Counted from the stretch's first letter, positions 1 to 8,347 are shown. The stretch: DNA of 64,000 nucleotides from Brevundimonas sp. M20 (GCF_006547065.1 NZ_CP041243.1:558001-622000); one strand, 5' to 3'. Notes: a model not told the origin generated them from the letters alone. Program-made: numbers and translations.

Positions 1-26
1 ATCAGACGCACGGGATCGGTGGTCAC
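1..26 (-). CDS. Start of an unknown gene running off the left edge (partial)
   Basis: A GTG codon at 26-24 overlaps the TGA stop of the upstream apbE-like gene (GTGA junction), and the frame stays open to the window edge (first residues M-T-T-D-P-V-R-L). Such overlaps are typical of translationally coupled genes in this window. In related clusters the gene after apbE is often a PepSY or sulfite-reductase-type flavoprotein, but only eight codons are visible, so no function can be read. Confidence 0.35.
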
Positions 27-1063
27 GCGCCCTCTTCCAACATGGCCCGGAAGGCCGGAGTGACGGTTTCAGTGAGCGCGCCGTCGGCGCCGCGCACGAC
101 GAAGGCGGCGGCGATCTTCATGTCGGTGGCGAAGGCCGGGCCTTCTGTCGGGCCCATGACGGTCAGGGCCGTGGCCATGGCGTCCGCATACATCGCGGTG
201 TCGGTCAGTACGGTGACCCCCGCGACGCCGTTTTCGATCGGGCGACCGGTGCGGCCGTTGAGCGTGTGGCTGTAGCGGCGGCCTTCGACGGCGTAGCCGC
301 GGACCCAGTCGCCGGAGGTGGCGACGGCGAGGTCGAACAGGGCGACGACGGTGCGAGGCGCGGGGGCTCCCGGCGGCTGTTGCAGCTCGACCCACCAGGG
401 GTGGCCGTCCGGCTTCACCCCGCGACCGCGCAGTTCGCCGCCGATCTCGACCAGATGATGCCCGGCGCCCATATCGGAGAGCACTTCGGACAGGCGGTCG
501 ACGGCGTGGCCCTTGGCGATGCCGGACAGGTCGAGCTTCAGCCCGCCGATCTGCTGGACCGCGCGACGGTCGCGATTGAGGCGCAGGCGGTTCCAGCCGG
601 AGACGGCGGCAGCGGCGGCGATCTCATCGTCGGAGGGAAGAGGGGAGGCGTCGGCGGGACGCGGACCGGGCGGGCCGAAGCCCCAGACATCGACCAGGGC
701 GCCGAGGGTCGGGTCGACCGCGCCGTCGGTGTCGTCCGCCAGATCGAGCGAGCGGGTCAGCACCTGCCAGAAGGGTTCGGACACCGCCCAGAAACCTTCA
801 GGCGCGGCGTTGAAGCGCGCCAGTTCGGAGCGACTGTCCCAATGGCTGAACAGGGCGATGAGTCGGGCCAGTTCCCCGTCGATGGCGGACTGGAAGGCGG
901 CGCGCTCGGCGCCGTGCGGCGGGACCAGACGGACGGACCAGTCGGTGCCCATGGTCTGCCCTGCGAAATCCCAGATCAGGGCCGACGGCGGACGGGCCGG
1001 GGCGCGACCGTGGGTCGGGATCAGCACCCTGTTCGCAGGGCGCGGAACAGCATCGCCGCCCAC
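23..1063 (-). CDS. apbE: FAD:protein FMN transferase, ApbE family
   Basis: ApbE enzymes take FMN from FAD and attach it covalently to Ser/Thr of partner flavoproteins, usually outside the cytoplasm. Seen here: MGTDWSV near residue 38 (family TMGT motif), SHWDSRSELARFN at 73-85, DLSGIAKGHAVD at 178-189, VEIGGELRG at 205-213 and the Mg-binding ADAMATAL at 293-300. The usual HxIDPRTG motif reads HTLNGRTG at 266-273, so the Asp and Pro are replaced. There is no lipobox and no clear signal peptide from the GTG start at 1063. That start lies inside a perfect hairpin, so the true start may be a little downstream, for example GTG at codon 13. It is the last complete gene of the TonB/PepSY/DUF2271/DUF4198 operon, which suggests that it flavinylates a reductase used with that uptake system. 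Confidence 0.85.
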   Translation of the reverse strand: MGGDAVPRPANRVLIPTHGRAPARPPSALIWDFAGQTMGTDWSVRLVPPHGAERAAFQSAIDGELARLIALFSHWDSRSELARFNAAPEGFWAVSEPFWQVLTRSLDLADDTDGAVDPTLGALVDVWGFGPPGPRPADASPLPSDDEIAAAAAVSGWNRLRLNRDRRAVQQIGGLKLDLSGIAKGHAVDRLSEVLSDMGAGHHLVEIGGELRGRGVKPDGHPWWVELQQPPGAPAPRTVVALFDLAVATSGDWVRGYAVEGRRYSHTLNGRTGRPIENGVAGVTVLTDTAMYADAMATALTVMGPTEGPAFATDMKIAAAFVVRGADGALTETVTPAFRAMLEEGA

Positions 1064-1080
1064 GATGATCGTGGGCGGCG
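1054..1080. repeat. 13-bp perfect inverted repeat over the apbE start
   Basis: Arms 1054-1066 (CGCCGCCCACGAT) and 1068-1080 are exact reverse complements around one central base. The hairpin lies between the DUF4198 gene and apbE and contains the annotated GTG start of apbE. No T-run follows on either strand, so it is not a standard terminator. It could limit apbE translation or attenuate the operon. Confidence 0.6.
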
Positions 1081-1113
1081 CGCTGTGGCGTGAGAGGGGG
1101 CCTCCCGGACGGG

Positions 1114-1914
1114 TCAGGGCAGGACTTCCAGGGCGCCGTTGTACTGGGCGTTGGCGGCCATCTGCCCGCCTTGGGCCGCGGTGCGGACCGAGGTGTTGAT
1201 CCAGTACATGCCGGCCTCGGGCCAGGTGACGGTGAAGGAGCCGTCGGCGCCGGTGGTGACGGTCATCTCTTCGGGGTTGTCGCGGTAGCGGGTGCCGCCG
1301 CGCGCGATGGTGACTTCCTGATTGGCGACGGGCTGGCCGTCACGGATGAATTTGAAGGTGGCGGCCTCACCGGCGGCGAGGGCGTTCGGGTGGGTCACCG
1401 GGATCAGCTCGATGCCTTCATTGGTCGGAGCCAGCGCGCCGGTCGAGGTGGCGCCGAGGGTGACGAAGGTCTCGATGCGGCTGTTGTTGCGGGTGGCGAC
1501 GACGTCGGTGGCGTCCGCCGGAATGTTGGCGGCCATTTCAGCCTCGGTCCCGCGCCAGCGCTTCTGCTCACCGCCCTGTTTGTAGCTGACGATCACGCCG
1601 CCCATGACGTTGGCGACACGATAGGTGCCCTGCTGGGTCAGGTGCAGGTCGAAGGTGGAACGGTAGCGGGCGCGGCCCATGTTTTCGGCCTGAACGGTTG
1701 AGCCGTCCGGGGCGGTGATGGTCAGGCCGGACAGGTTCATCGCGGCGTGATCGGGAATGAAGACGCCGTTGGACATGCCGGCGTCGAAGCCGACCCAGGC
1801 CTCGGCGCCCGAGAGCGAGGTCGAGGTCGGGGCCAGCCAGGCGCGGTGAGCCTGGGCCGAGAGCGGCAGGGCGAGGGCGGCGAGCGCCGCGATGAGAGCG
1901 AGGGACTTCTTCAT
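1114..1914 (-). CDS. Periplasmic DUF4198 protein, probable metal-uptake accessory
   Basis: A 266-residue exported protein. Residues 1-22 form a signal peptide ending A-Q-A, and the mature protein starts with His23 (HRAWLAP). DUF4198/NikK-like proteins usually have an N-terminal His exposed by signal cleavage, and some help nickel or other metal import. The rest is beta-rich, with a C-terminal part (GADGSFTVTWPEAGMYWI) resembling an immunoglobulin-like fold. It lies 12 bp after the DUF2271 gene in the same operon, downstream of a TonB receptor, so a periplasmic role in metal handling is likely. The metal is not readable from the sequence. Confidence 0.75.
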   Translation of the reverse strand: MKKSLALIAALAALALPLSAQAHRAWLAPTSTSLSGAEAWVGFDAGMSNGVFIPDHAAMNLSGLTITAPDGSTVQAENMGRARYRSTFDLHLTQQGTYRVANVMGGVIVSYKQGGEQKRWRGTEAEMAANIPADATDVVATRNNSRIETFVTLGATSTGALAPTNEGIELIPVTHPNALAAGEAATFKFIRDGQPVANQEVTIARGGTRYRDNPEEMTVTTGADGSFTVTWPEAGMYWINTSVRTAAQGGQMAANAQYNGALEVLP

Positions 1915-1926
1915 GGCAGGCTTCCT

Positions 1927-2433
1927 TTAGCGGGTGACGGCGACGGTGACGGCGCCGAGTTCACGGGTCCCGGCCGCGCGGCCGGTGTTGGGAGCGCCCC
2001 AGCGGAAGGGGACGCGGACAGCTTCACGCCCGCCGAGCTCGCGGGCGGCCTCGACAACGATCACATAGTCGCCGGCCGGCAGGTCGCGCAGGCGGGCGGC
2101 GGGGATGCGGACAGTGTGCGTGCCGGGCGCCTTGGTGGCGCTGGAGACGCCGTCGGCGGGCAGGTTCAGCGATTGGCCGCCCCGACGCCACCAGGTGCGC
2201 ATGTCCTTCAGCCAGTCCTTGCCCTCGCGGACGTTGGAGACCTCGTACCAGACGGCGAGGGTGCGTACGGCGGTGTTGTCCGGGCGCTCGATCCAAACCG
2301 CGACATAGGGACGGTGATAGGCGGCGACGCTGAGGGTCGGGATCTGGACGGTGACGTTCAGATCGGCGGCAAGGGCCGGGGTCGCGACGGCGGCGGCTGC
2401 GGCGGCGGTCAGGGCGATAGGCAACTTACGCAT
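1927..2433 (-). CDS. Periplasmic DUF2271 protein
   Basis: A 168-residue protein with a signal peptide (cleavage near Ala22, A-L-A then A-D-L) and a compact beta-sandwich. Characteristic segments are PYVAVWIERPD, the Trp-rich KDWLKDMRTWWRR and DYVIVVEAARELGGRE. DUF2271 proteins have no defined activity but occur beside PepSY membrane proteins, DUF4198 proteins and ApbE, as here. It sits 21 bp after the PepSY gene and 12 bp before the DUF4198 gene. Family assignment is by motif recognition; the function in metal or flavin-linked uptake is inferred from neighbours. Confidence 0.75.
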   Translation of the reverse strand: MRKLPIALTAAAAAAVATPALAADLNVTVQIPTLSVAAYHRPYVAVWIERPDNTAVRTLAVWYEVSNVREGKDWLKDMRTWWRRGGQSLNLPADGVSSATKAPGTHTVRIPAARLRDLPAGDYVIVVEAARELGGREAVRVPFRWGAPNTGRAAGTRELGAVTVAVTR

Positions 2434-2454
2434 GATGAGGTCCGGGGGAGGGCG

Positions 2455-3108
2455 TCAGTGAATGAACAGAAGGGCGATGATGACGGGGATCAGCAGGCCG
2501 AGACCCAGCAGAGGCCAGGTCGAGGGGCGCTGCTTCGCGTGCATCCAGGTCAGGGCGAAGCCGGTGACGGCGAAGATGATGCAGGCGGCGGCGAAGATGT
2601 CGATGAACCAGAACCAGACCTTGCCCGCGTTCCGGCCTTTGTGGAGGTCATTGAGATAGGCGATCCAGCCGCGGGTGGTGCGCTCGCGCGAGGCTTCGCC
2701 GGTGGCGCGGTCGATCGTCAGCCAGCCGTCGCCGCCGGGCTCGGCCAGGGCGACGTAGATTTCATCGACCGTGGTCTCGGTCGGGCGGCCGTCGATCTTC
2801 ACCTTGAAGGCGTCCCGCGCCCAGCGAGCGACGGCGTCGGGGACCGGATCGGTGGTCTCTTCCGGAAAGGCGGACAGGCGCTCCAGCAGGGGCGCGGGCA
2901 AGGTGGCGGTGGCGGTCGCGGTGACCGGCTCGGCCGGGATCGAGGCGGCGTGGTTCAGGGTGATGCCGGTGACGGCGAACAGCATCAGGCCGATCAGGCT
3001 GACGGCCGCCGAAATCCAGTGCCACTGGTGCAATTGCTTCAGCCAGAACGACCGGGTGGCGTTCAGGGCTTTCCTGGGCTTGGGAGCTGTCGCGGCGGCT
3101 TCGGTCAC
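2455..3108 (-). CDS. PepSY-associated inner-membrane protein
   Basis: A 217-residue membrane protein with one transmembrane helix at about 32-52, a periplasmic PepSY-like domain at about 55-160 (including GWLTIDRATGEASRERTTRGWIAYLNDLHKGR) and two more helices near 168-216. The HxxHW pattern (HQWHW, 26-30) before helix 1 and the His after DL in NDLHKG are typical of PepSY_TM proteins and may bind haem. In iron systems these proteins pass electrons across the inner membrane to reduce Fe(III)-siderophores. The GTG start at 3108 was kept because a nearby upstream ATG is out of frame and closes at once. It follows the TonB receptor gene by 53 bp. Confidence 0.8.
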   Translation of the reverse strand: MTEAAATAPKPRKALNATRSFWLKQLHQWHWISAAVSLIGLMLFAVTGITLNHAASIPAEPVTATATATLPAPLLERLSAFPEETTDPVPDAVARWARDAFKVKIDGRPTETTVDEIYVALAEPGGDGWLTIDRATGEASRERTTRGWIAYLNDLHKGRNAGKVWFWFIDIFAAACIIFAVTGFALTWMHAKQRPSTWPLLGLGLLIPVIIALLFIH

Positions 3109-3161
3109 GAGCGGTTCATGCCGAAATTGAGAACCGTTTGCAAGTCGTCCCGTGAGGCCGT

Positions 3162-5183
3162 TCAGCGCGACAGTCTGACGCCCACGCCCAGGGTCCGGGG
3201 CGGGGCGTAGCCGGCGACGCCGGTTCCGGTTTCGGACACCTCGACTTCCGCATCGAACAGGTTGGCGGCGCTGACCCAGAGGGTGGTCGTGTCGTTCAGG
3301 CTCCAGTCGGCGCGCAGATCGAGGGTTCCGCCCGCCTCCAGCACGCGGCTGTTCAGGTCGTCCTCGAAACGGTCGCTCTCCCAGCGGGCGTCGGCGGCGA
3401 GGGTGAGGCGGTCGGTGGCCCGCCAGTCGAGACCCGCGACGGCGCTGAAGCGCGGGGCCTGCGCGGGACGCAGGCCGGTCAGTTGGGGCGCGGCGGTTCC
3501 GCCGTCCACTTCGGCGTCGGTCAGCGACAGGGCGGCGCGCAGGGTGAGGGCTTCGGTCAGTTCGAACCGGCCATCCAGTTCAATGCCGACGGCCTCGATG
3601 GTTCCGGCATTCTGGCGCTGGCGCAGGACGCCGCCCGCCGGGACGAAGCCTGCGCGGGGGAAGGTGGCAGGGCCAGCGCCGATGGTGACGTTGACTATGG
3701 CGTCGTCCAGCCGGGTCCAGAAGGCGGTGGCGGTCAGGGACGCGCGACCGCCGGTCCAGCTCCAGCCCGCTTCGGCGCCGGTGACGGTCTCGGGTTCGAG
3801 CGCGGCGTTGGCTTCGGTCAGGTCGTTGCCGACGCGGAACGGGCGGTGGAGCTCATTCAGGGTAGCGGGGCGGAAGCCGGTGTACGCGGCGAGGCGAAGT
3901 GCCTGTCCGTTGCCAATGTCGCGGCGGACGCCGAGGCGGGCGCTGACGACTTCGCCGGATCGGTCGGGATCGGTCTCATCAAGCGTGACGGCGAGGGTCT
4001 GGCGGTCGCGCTCGAAGCGATGGCCGTCGGTGTTCTCCCAGCGATCGGCGCGCAAGCCGCCCGCGAACAGCCAGGGGCCGGTCGTCCACGAGCCCTCGGC
4101 ATAGGCGCCGACGACGGAGGTTTCACCGCCCGCGATGCGGTCGCGGGTGAACTGGCCGCCCATGTAGCGGAACATCTCGCGAGTCTCGCCGTCGGCGAAA
4201 CGGGCGTCGGCGCCCAGTTCCCATTCGAAGCGACCGATGCCGCTGACGAGAACCCGGCGCAGGGCGGCGTTGACGCCCCAGCCGACGGCGGGCGTCTCGA
4301 ACTGGTTGTTGGCCGGTGTTGTCGTGGCGCGGTCGGCGGCGACGGCGACGGAGGTGTTGGCCAGATCGCTTTCGCGCCGCCAGACCTGTAGCCGCCAGCC
4401 GGGTCGGTCGGCGTCGGGCTGGACGGCGGCGGTGGCCGACAGGGCGTTGCCCGAGGCGGTCGAACGCGCCCCCGCGAGACCCGAGCCGCGATCCTCCTCG
4501 AAGGCGGAGGCGCGCAGTGACACCGTGGCGGGACCGACGGGCAGGTCGGCGCGGACGGAAGCGGCCTGAACCTCCAGATCTAGCGGGGTGTCGGCGGCGC
4601 CGGCGGCCGCGCCCCGTACAGGGACATAGCCGTCGCTGGTCTCGTACAGACCCGAGGCGACGACGCGCGCCGGGCCGAGATCGGTTGCGCCGGAGGCCGA
4701 CAGGCGGGCGCCGCCGCGTTCGGCGATTGAGGCGTCGACGGTCCAGCCCGTGTCCCGCTCACGCAGCTGGATCACGCCTGTCAGGGCGCCCGCGCCGTAA
4801 GGACCGGCGCCGGCGCCGCGCACGATGTCGAGGGCGGACAGGCTTTCCGTCGGAAGCTGGGACCAGATCACCCATCCGCCGAAAGGATCGTTCACCGGCA
4901 CGCCGTCCAGCGTCACCAGCGTCCGGCCCGCGCCCGAGGGGGCGATGGCCCGCAGGCTGATCCCCTGTGTCGTCGGATTGGCCGCGAGGCTGGAGGTGCG
5001 ACGGAACAGGGAGACGGCGGGGACGGAGGACAGCGCCTCGTCCAGCCGCTGCTCGACGCGCAGGTCGCGTTCATCGAGCCTGATGACGGCGAAGGCCGCC
5101 TCGCCCGCCGCCGGGGGCAGGCGCGCACCGGTGACGACGATTTCGGGCAGGTCGGTCGGGGGAGGCGGGGGCACTTGCAACAT
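3162..5183 (-). CDS. TonB-dependent outer-membrane receptor without a visible signal peptide
   Basis: This 673-residue protein has a plug domain at about 15-130 (PEIVVTGARLP, then DEALSSVPAVSLFRR, RTLVTLDGVPVNDPFGGW and VRGAGAGPYGAGALTGVIQL) and a 22-strand-type barrel over the rest. Such receptors import iron chelates, cobalamin, nickel or sugars using TonB energy. The ATG at 5183 is the first ATG after the upstream stop. It gives M-L-Q-V followed by a Pro run and no hydrophobic leader, and the 41-bp gap to the kinase gene has no room for one. The upstream in-frame codons belong to the kinase reading frame and are Arg-rich. The last residues end in Ser-Arg rather than the usual aromatic. PepSY, DUF2271, DUF4198 and ApbE downstream point to iron or another metal. 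Confidence 0.85.
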   Translation of the reverse strand: MLQVPPPPPTDLPEIVVTGARLPPAAGEAAFAVIRLDERDLRVEQRLDEALSSVPAVSLFRRTSSLAANPTTQGISLRAIAPSGAGRTLVTLDGVPVNDPFGGWVIWSQLPTESLSALDIVRGAGAGPYGAGALTGVIQLRERDTGWTVDASIAERGGARLSASGATDLGPARVVASGLYETSDGYVPVRGAAAGAADTPLDLEVQAASVRADLPVGPATVSLRASAFEEDRGSGLAGARSTASGNALSATAAVQPDADRPGWRLQVWRRESDLANTSVAVAADRATTTPANNQFETPAVGWGVNAALRRVLVSGIGRFEWELGADARFADGETREMFRYMGGQFTRDRIAGGETSVVGAYAEGSWTTGPWLFAGGLRADRWENTDGHRFERDRQTLAVTLDETDPDRSGEVVSARLGVRRDIGNGQALRLAAYTGFRPATLNELHRPFRVGNDLTEANAALEPETVTGAEAGWSWTGGRASLTATAFWTRLDDAIVNVTIGAGPATFPRAGFVPAGGVLRQRQNAGTIEAVGIELDGRFELTEALTLRAALSLTDAEVDGGTAAPQLTGLRPAQAPRFSAVAGLDWRATDRLTLAADARWESDRFEDDLNSRVLEAGGTLDLRADWSLNDTTTLWVSAANLFDAEVEVSETGTGVAGYAPPRTLGVGVRLSR

Positions 5184-5224
5184 CAAGCGGGACAATACCT
5201 CGATCCGCGTGGGGTTGCGTCCTG

Positions 5225-6832
5225 TTATGCGGCCCGCGCCGCTTGACCCTCCGGTGTGGCCGACAGGACGCGGCGAATGGCGTCGAGCAGAACGTCGGGC
5301 TGGATCGGCTTCTGGGCCACGCCGTCCATTCCGGCGGCGAGATAGTCGGCCTCGTCGCGCGGATCGGCGTTGGCGGTCAGGGCGAGAATGGGCAGGGCGG
5401 AGACCGGGCCGGGCAGGGCCCGGATCAGGCGCGTGGCCTGAACCCCGTCCATCACCGGCATCTTTACATCCATCAGGATCAGATCGAACCGGCCCTGCTG
5501 GACACGGTCGACGGCTTCCTGACCGTTCTCGGCGGTCTCGTGGGTGCAGCCGAAAAGCTCCAGCACCTTGCCCGCGACGAAGCGGTTGGTGGCGTTGTCG
5601 TCCACGACCAGCACATGCAGGGTCTCGTGCGGGGTGGGCTCGGCGGGCGTGCTGTCGGCGGCCATCTCCGCCTTGGCCAGCGGCAGGCGCAGGTCGAAGG
5701 CGAAGCGGGCGCCGCCGCGAGGCGAGCGCTGGACGCCGATGTGGCCGTTCATCCGCTCGACGATCTGGCGGCAGATGGCGAGGCCCAAGCCGGCGCCCGC
5801 GCCCTCGCGACCGGCGCGGCCGGTGTTGAACGGATCGAAGATGGTGGCCGCGGTGTCCTCGGCGATGCCGGGGCCGCTGTCGTCCACGGTGACGGACAGG
5901 TGGGCGTCGGCGCCCTCGGCGCGTGCGGTTATGTGAACGGCGACCTCGCCCGCGGGCGTGAACTTGATCGCGTTGCCGATGAGGTTGTTGAGCAACTGCT
6001 TCAGCCGGACCTCGTCGGCATCGACGCAAGGAGCGTCGGCCAGATCACAGGCGACCGTGAGGGTCAGGGTCTTCTCCGCCGCGCGGGGCTCCCACAGGGC
6101 CTTCAGGTCGCGGGCGACGGCGTCCAGCGAGACGACCCCGGTTTCGAAGGTCATCAACCCCGCCTCGGCGCGGGACATATCCAGTGCGTCGGTCAGCAGG
6201 CGCAGCAGGCTCTGGCCTGAGTCCAGAATGGTGCGGACGTAGGGGCGCATGGCGTCCTGCGTCAGTTCGCGCTCCATCAGGGCGGCGACGCCCAGCACCC
6301 CGTTCAGGGGCGTGCGGATCTCGTGGCTCATGACCGCGAGGAACTCGGACTTGGCGCGGCTGGAGGTGCGGGCCTCCTGCTCGGCGCGGGCGAGATCGCG
6401 GGCCAGCACGCTCATGGCCTGGGCGCGATTGCGGTGGATGGCGCTGCCGGCCTGCAGCAGGTGAACGCCCGCGCTGACACCGACATAGCGGCCCTTTGAC
6501 ACTACGACGAAGCCGTTGAGCAGGGCGCCGAGGTTGCCGGCGTCGAGCGTCTCGAACAGGGTTTCGGCGTCCGCGTCGGCGTCGAGCACCCGGGGCGACG
6601 GGTCCATGAAGCTGGAGGCCGGGCGGCGGGCATAGAGGGCGCGGCCGAACTCGGCGGCCATGCGCAGGGTGAAGGCGTTGCGCTCGACCAGTCCGACAGG
6701 ACGGCGCTCGGTGTCTATGACCGCGATGGCGAGGGTGTCGGGCTCGCGCTCGAACCGTTCGAAGACGTGCGCGCCCGGGGTGTCCGGCCCTATGGGCTCG
6801 GCCTCGCTGACGAAGTCTCCGATTCTGGCCAT
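5225..6832 (-). CDS. Hybrid sensor histidine kinase with CBS-like N-terminus and receiver domain
   Basis: Cytoplasmic, 535 residues, no membrane segment. Residues 1-130 look like a CBS-type sensory pair (AIAVIDTERRPVGLVERNAF and GFVVVSKGRYVGVSAG). The kinase core follows: H-box MSHEIRTPLNG with His170, N-box around Asn287 (LIGNAIKF), G1 box DSGPGI at 318-323 and a GAGLGLA box near 345. A C-terminal receiver has acidic residues VVDDN at 409-413, phospho-acceptor Asp455 (LILMDVKMP) and Lys508. It heads the operon with the TonB receptor, 41 bp upstream of it. A receiver-ended hybrid kinase usually signals through a phosphotransfer protein encoded elsewhere; no response regulator with a DNA-binding domain is adjacent. 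The signal sensed is unknown; CBS pairs often bind nucleotides. Confidence 0.88.
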   Translation of the reverse strand: MARIGDFVSEAEPIGPDTPGAHVFERFEREPDTLAIAVIDTERRPVGLVERNAFTLRMAAEFGRALYARRPASSFMDPSPRVLDADADAETLFETLDAGNLGALLNGFVVVSKGRYVGVSAGVHLLQAGSAIHRNRAQAMSVLARDLARAEQEARTSSRAKSEFLAVMSHEIRTPLNGVLGVAALMERELTQDAMRPYVRTILDSGQSLLRLLTDALDMSRAEAGLMTFETGVVSLDAVARDLKALWEPRAAEKTLTLTVACDLADAPCVDADEVRLKQLLNNLIGNAIKFTPAGEVAVHITARAEGADAHLSVTVDDSGPGIAEDTAATIFDPFNTGRAGREGAGAGLGLAICRQIVERMNGHIGVQRSPRGGARFAFDLRLPLAKAEMAADSTPAEPTPHETLHVLVVDDNATNRFVAGKVLELFGCTHETAENGQEAVDRVQQGRFDLILMDVKMPVMDGVQATRLIRALPGPVSALPILALTANADPRDEADYLAAGMDGVAQKPIQPDVLLDAIRRVLSATPEGQAARAA

Positions 6833-6908
6833 TCACGCGCACTCCTGAACGGAGGCCGGGATAGGGGCATCCACTTAATACCAGCTTTGCCGTGCGTGAA
6901 TGTTTCGA

Positions 6909-6941
6909 GATATTCTCTTGAATATCAGTCCGTAAGCGGAC
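6909..6941. promoter_or_regulatory. Two adjacent palindromes before the kinase/TonB operon
   Basis: The AT-rich palindrome GATATTC-TCTT-GAATATC spans 6909-6926, followed at once by GTCCG-TAAG-CGGAC at 6928-6941. They lie between the stop of the Mpl-like gene (6942) and the start of the kinase gene (6832), both on the minus strand. The second hairpin could end mpl transcription, although no T-run follows. The first stands out in GC-rich DNA and is a candidate operator for the metal-uptake operon. Confidence 0.4.
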
Positions 6942-8333
6942 CTAAAGTCTCTGGAGCAGGTTCGCAGCGAAGGTCGAGAGGGTGTCGTCGCGGGCGCCCA
7001 TGACGATGACCCGGTCGCCGGGACGGGCCAGCTCGACGATACGGTCGCCGCAGGCGTCGCGGGTGGAGAGGGCCTCGGCGTTTCGACCGGCGGCGCGGAC
7101 GCCCGACGCGATGTCCTCCGACCCGACGGACTTGTCGGTGGTGCCGCCGTAATAGACGGGCTCGGGCATCAGCAGCACGTCGTCGGGGCGCATCAGGCCG
7201 ACGAAGGTTTCGATGAATTCGGACTGCATCAGCTTCAGGGGACCAAAACCGTGCGGCTGGAACAGGATCAGCAGTCGGCCGTCGAAAGCGTGAAGCGTCT
7301 TCAGGGTGGCGGCGATCTTGTCCGGGTTATGGGCGAAGTCGTCGATGACGGTGACGTCGTTCGCGATCCCGACCACCTCCATCCGGCGGCGGATGCCGGA
7401 GAAGGTCTCCAACGCGGTGACGGCCTCGGCGAGAGGCACGCCGAGCGCGCGCACGGCGGCGAGGGCGGCCAGAGCGTTGGCGACATTGTGGGCGCCGGGG
7501 ACGTTGAGAATGGCGCGCTGCATCGCGACGCCCCGCTCCGCCAGGTCGAAACTCATGCCGGTCGGTTGCGGCGTCAGGCTGGAGGCGTGCAGATCGGCGG
7601 TGGCGTCGCTGAGGGAGAAGGTCCAGACCTTCTCAAGCGGAAGGGCCTGGGCGAGAGCCGCGGTCTCCGGATTGTCGAGGTTCAGCACGGCGATGTCGGC
7701 GCGGTCGGTGAAGCCGCCGAACAGCTCGCGCAACTCCTCCATCGACTTGTGGTCGAGCGAGATGTTGGAGACGACGGCGACGGTCGGATCATAGCGGGCG
7801 ATGGAGCCGTCGCTTTCATCGACCTCGGACACGAACAGGTCCGGACCGCCGATCAGGGCGCTGGCGAAAGGGTGATCCGCGTCGGCGAAATTCTTCATCA
7901 CGGCGCCGTTCATGACGGTCGGCTCGCGACCCGCCTGATGCAGGATCCAAGCGATCATGCCCGTGATGGTCGACTTGCCCGAGGTGCCCGCCACGCCGAT
8001 GGAGGCGGGGGCGGCGTTGAACAGTTCGCTGAGCAGTTGGGGCCGGGTCTTGATGGTCGCGCCGACGGCCTTCGCGGCGCCGATGTCGGGGACGGTGTCC
8101 TCGACCGCGCCGGTGGCGACGACGATCTGGTCCGCGCGGGTGACGCCGGAGCCGTCCTGCGGATGCAGGGCGACGCCGTGGGCTTCGAGCCAGGCGAATT
8201 TCTCGGGCGTGCGGCCCTGATCGCGGGACCGGTCAGAGCCCTCGATGCGATGGCCGCGCGCCTGCACGATCATCGCCAGCGGCAGCATCCCGGAGCCGCC
8301 CACGCCGCAGAAGAAATAGTCGTCCTGAGTCAT
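6942..8333 (-). CDS. mpl: Mur ligase, probably UDP-MurNAc:tripeptide ligase (Mpl)
   Basis: A 463-residue Mur-ligase-family enzyme. The N-terminal nucleotide-binding fold has GVGGSGM at 10-16; the ATP P-loop is GTSGKST at 116-122; the central domain includes SEVDESDGS; the C-terminal domain carries DDFAHNPDKI. Mpl recycles cell-wall peptides by joining L-Ala-gamma-D-Glu-meso-DAP to UDP-MurNAc, whereas MurC adds only L-Ala. Mpl is favoured for two reasons: the gene stands alone, outside a division/cell-wall cluster, and its divergent neighbour is an LD-carboxypeptidase, which makes the tripeptide Mpl uses. A MurC-like activity cannot be excluded from sequence alone. Starts at an ATG with an open N-terminus (MTQDDYFF). 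Confidence 0.8.
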   Translation of the reverse strand: MTQDDYFFCGVGGSGMLPLAMIVQARGHRIEGSDRSRDQGRTPEKFAWLEAHGVALHPQDGSGVTRADQIVVATGAVEDTVPDIGAAKAVGATIKTRPQLLSELFNAAPASIGVAGTSGKSTITGMIAWILHQAGREPTVMNGAVMKNFADADHPFASALIGGPDLFVSEVDESDGSIARYDPTVAVVSNISLDHKSMEELRELFGGFTDRADIAVLNLDNPETAALAQALPLEKVWTFSLSDATADLHASSLTPQPTGMSFDLAERGVAMQRAILNVPGAHNVANALAALAAVRALGVPLAEAVTALETFSGIRRRMEVVGIANDVTVIDDFAHNPDKIAATLKTLHAFDGRLLILFQPHGFGPLKLMQSEFIETFVGLMRPDDVLLMPEPVYYGGTTDKSVGSEDIASGVRAAGRNAEALSTRDACGDRIVELARPGDRVIVMGARDDTLSTFAANLLQRL

Positions 8334-8347
8334 ACGACGTGACTAAG

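Noticed and set aside
1747-3210. Long plus-strand frame opposite the DUF2271 and PepSY genes
   Set aside because: Gly/Asp/Arg-rich antisense shadow with no domain; minus-strand genes carry signal peptides and membrane helices.
5184-6029. In-frame upstream extension of the TonB receptor (another 282 codons)
   Set aside because: It is Arg-rich translation antisense in character but in another frame of the kinase gene, with no family similarity; kinase motifs on the other frame are clear.
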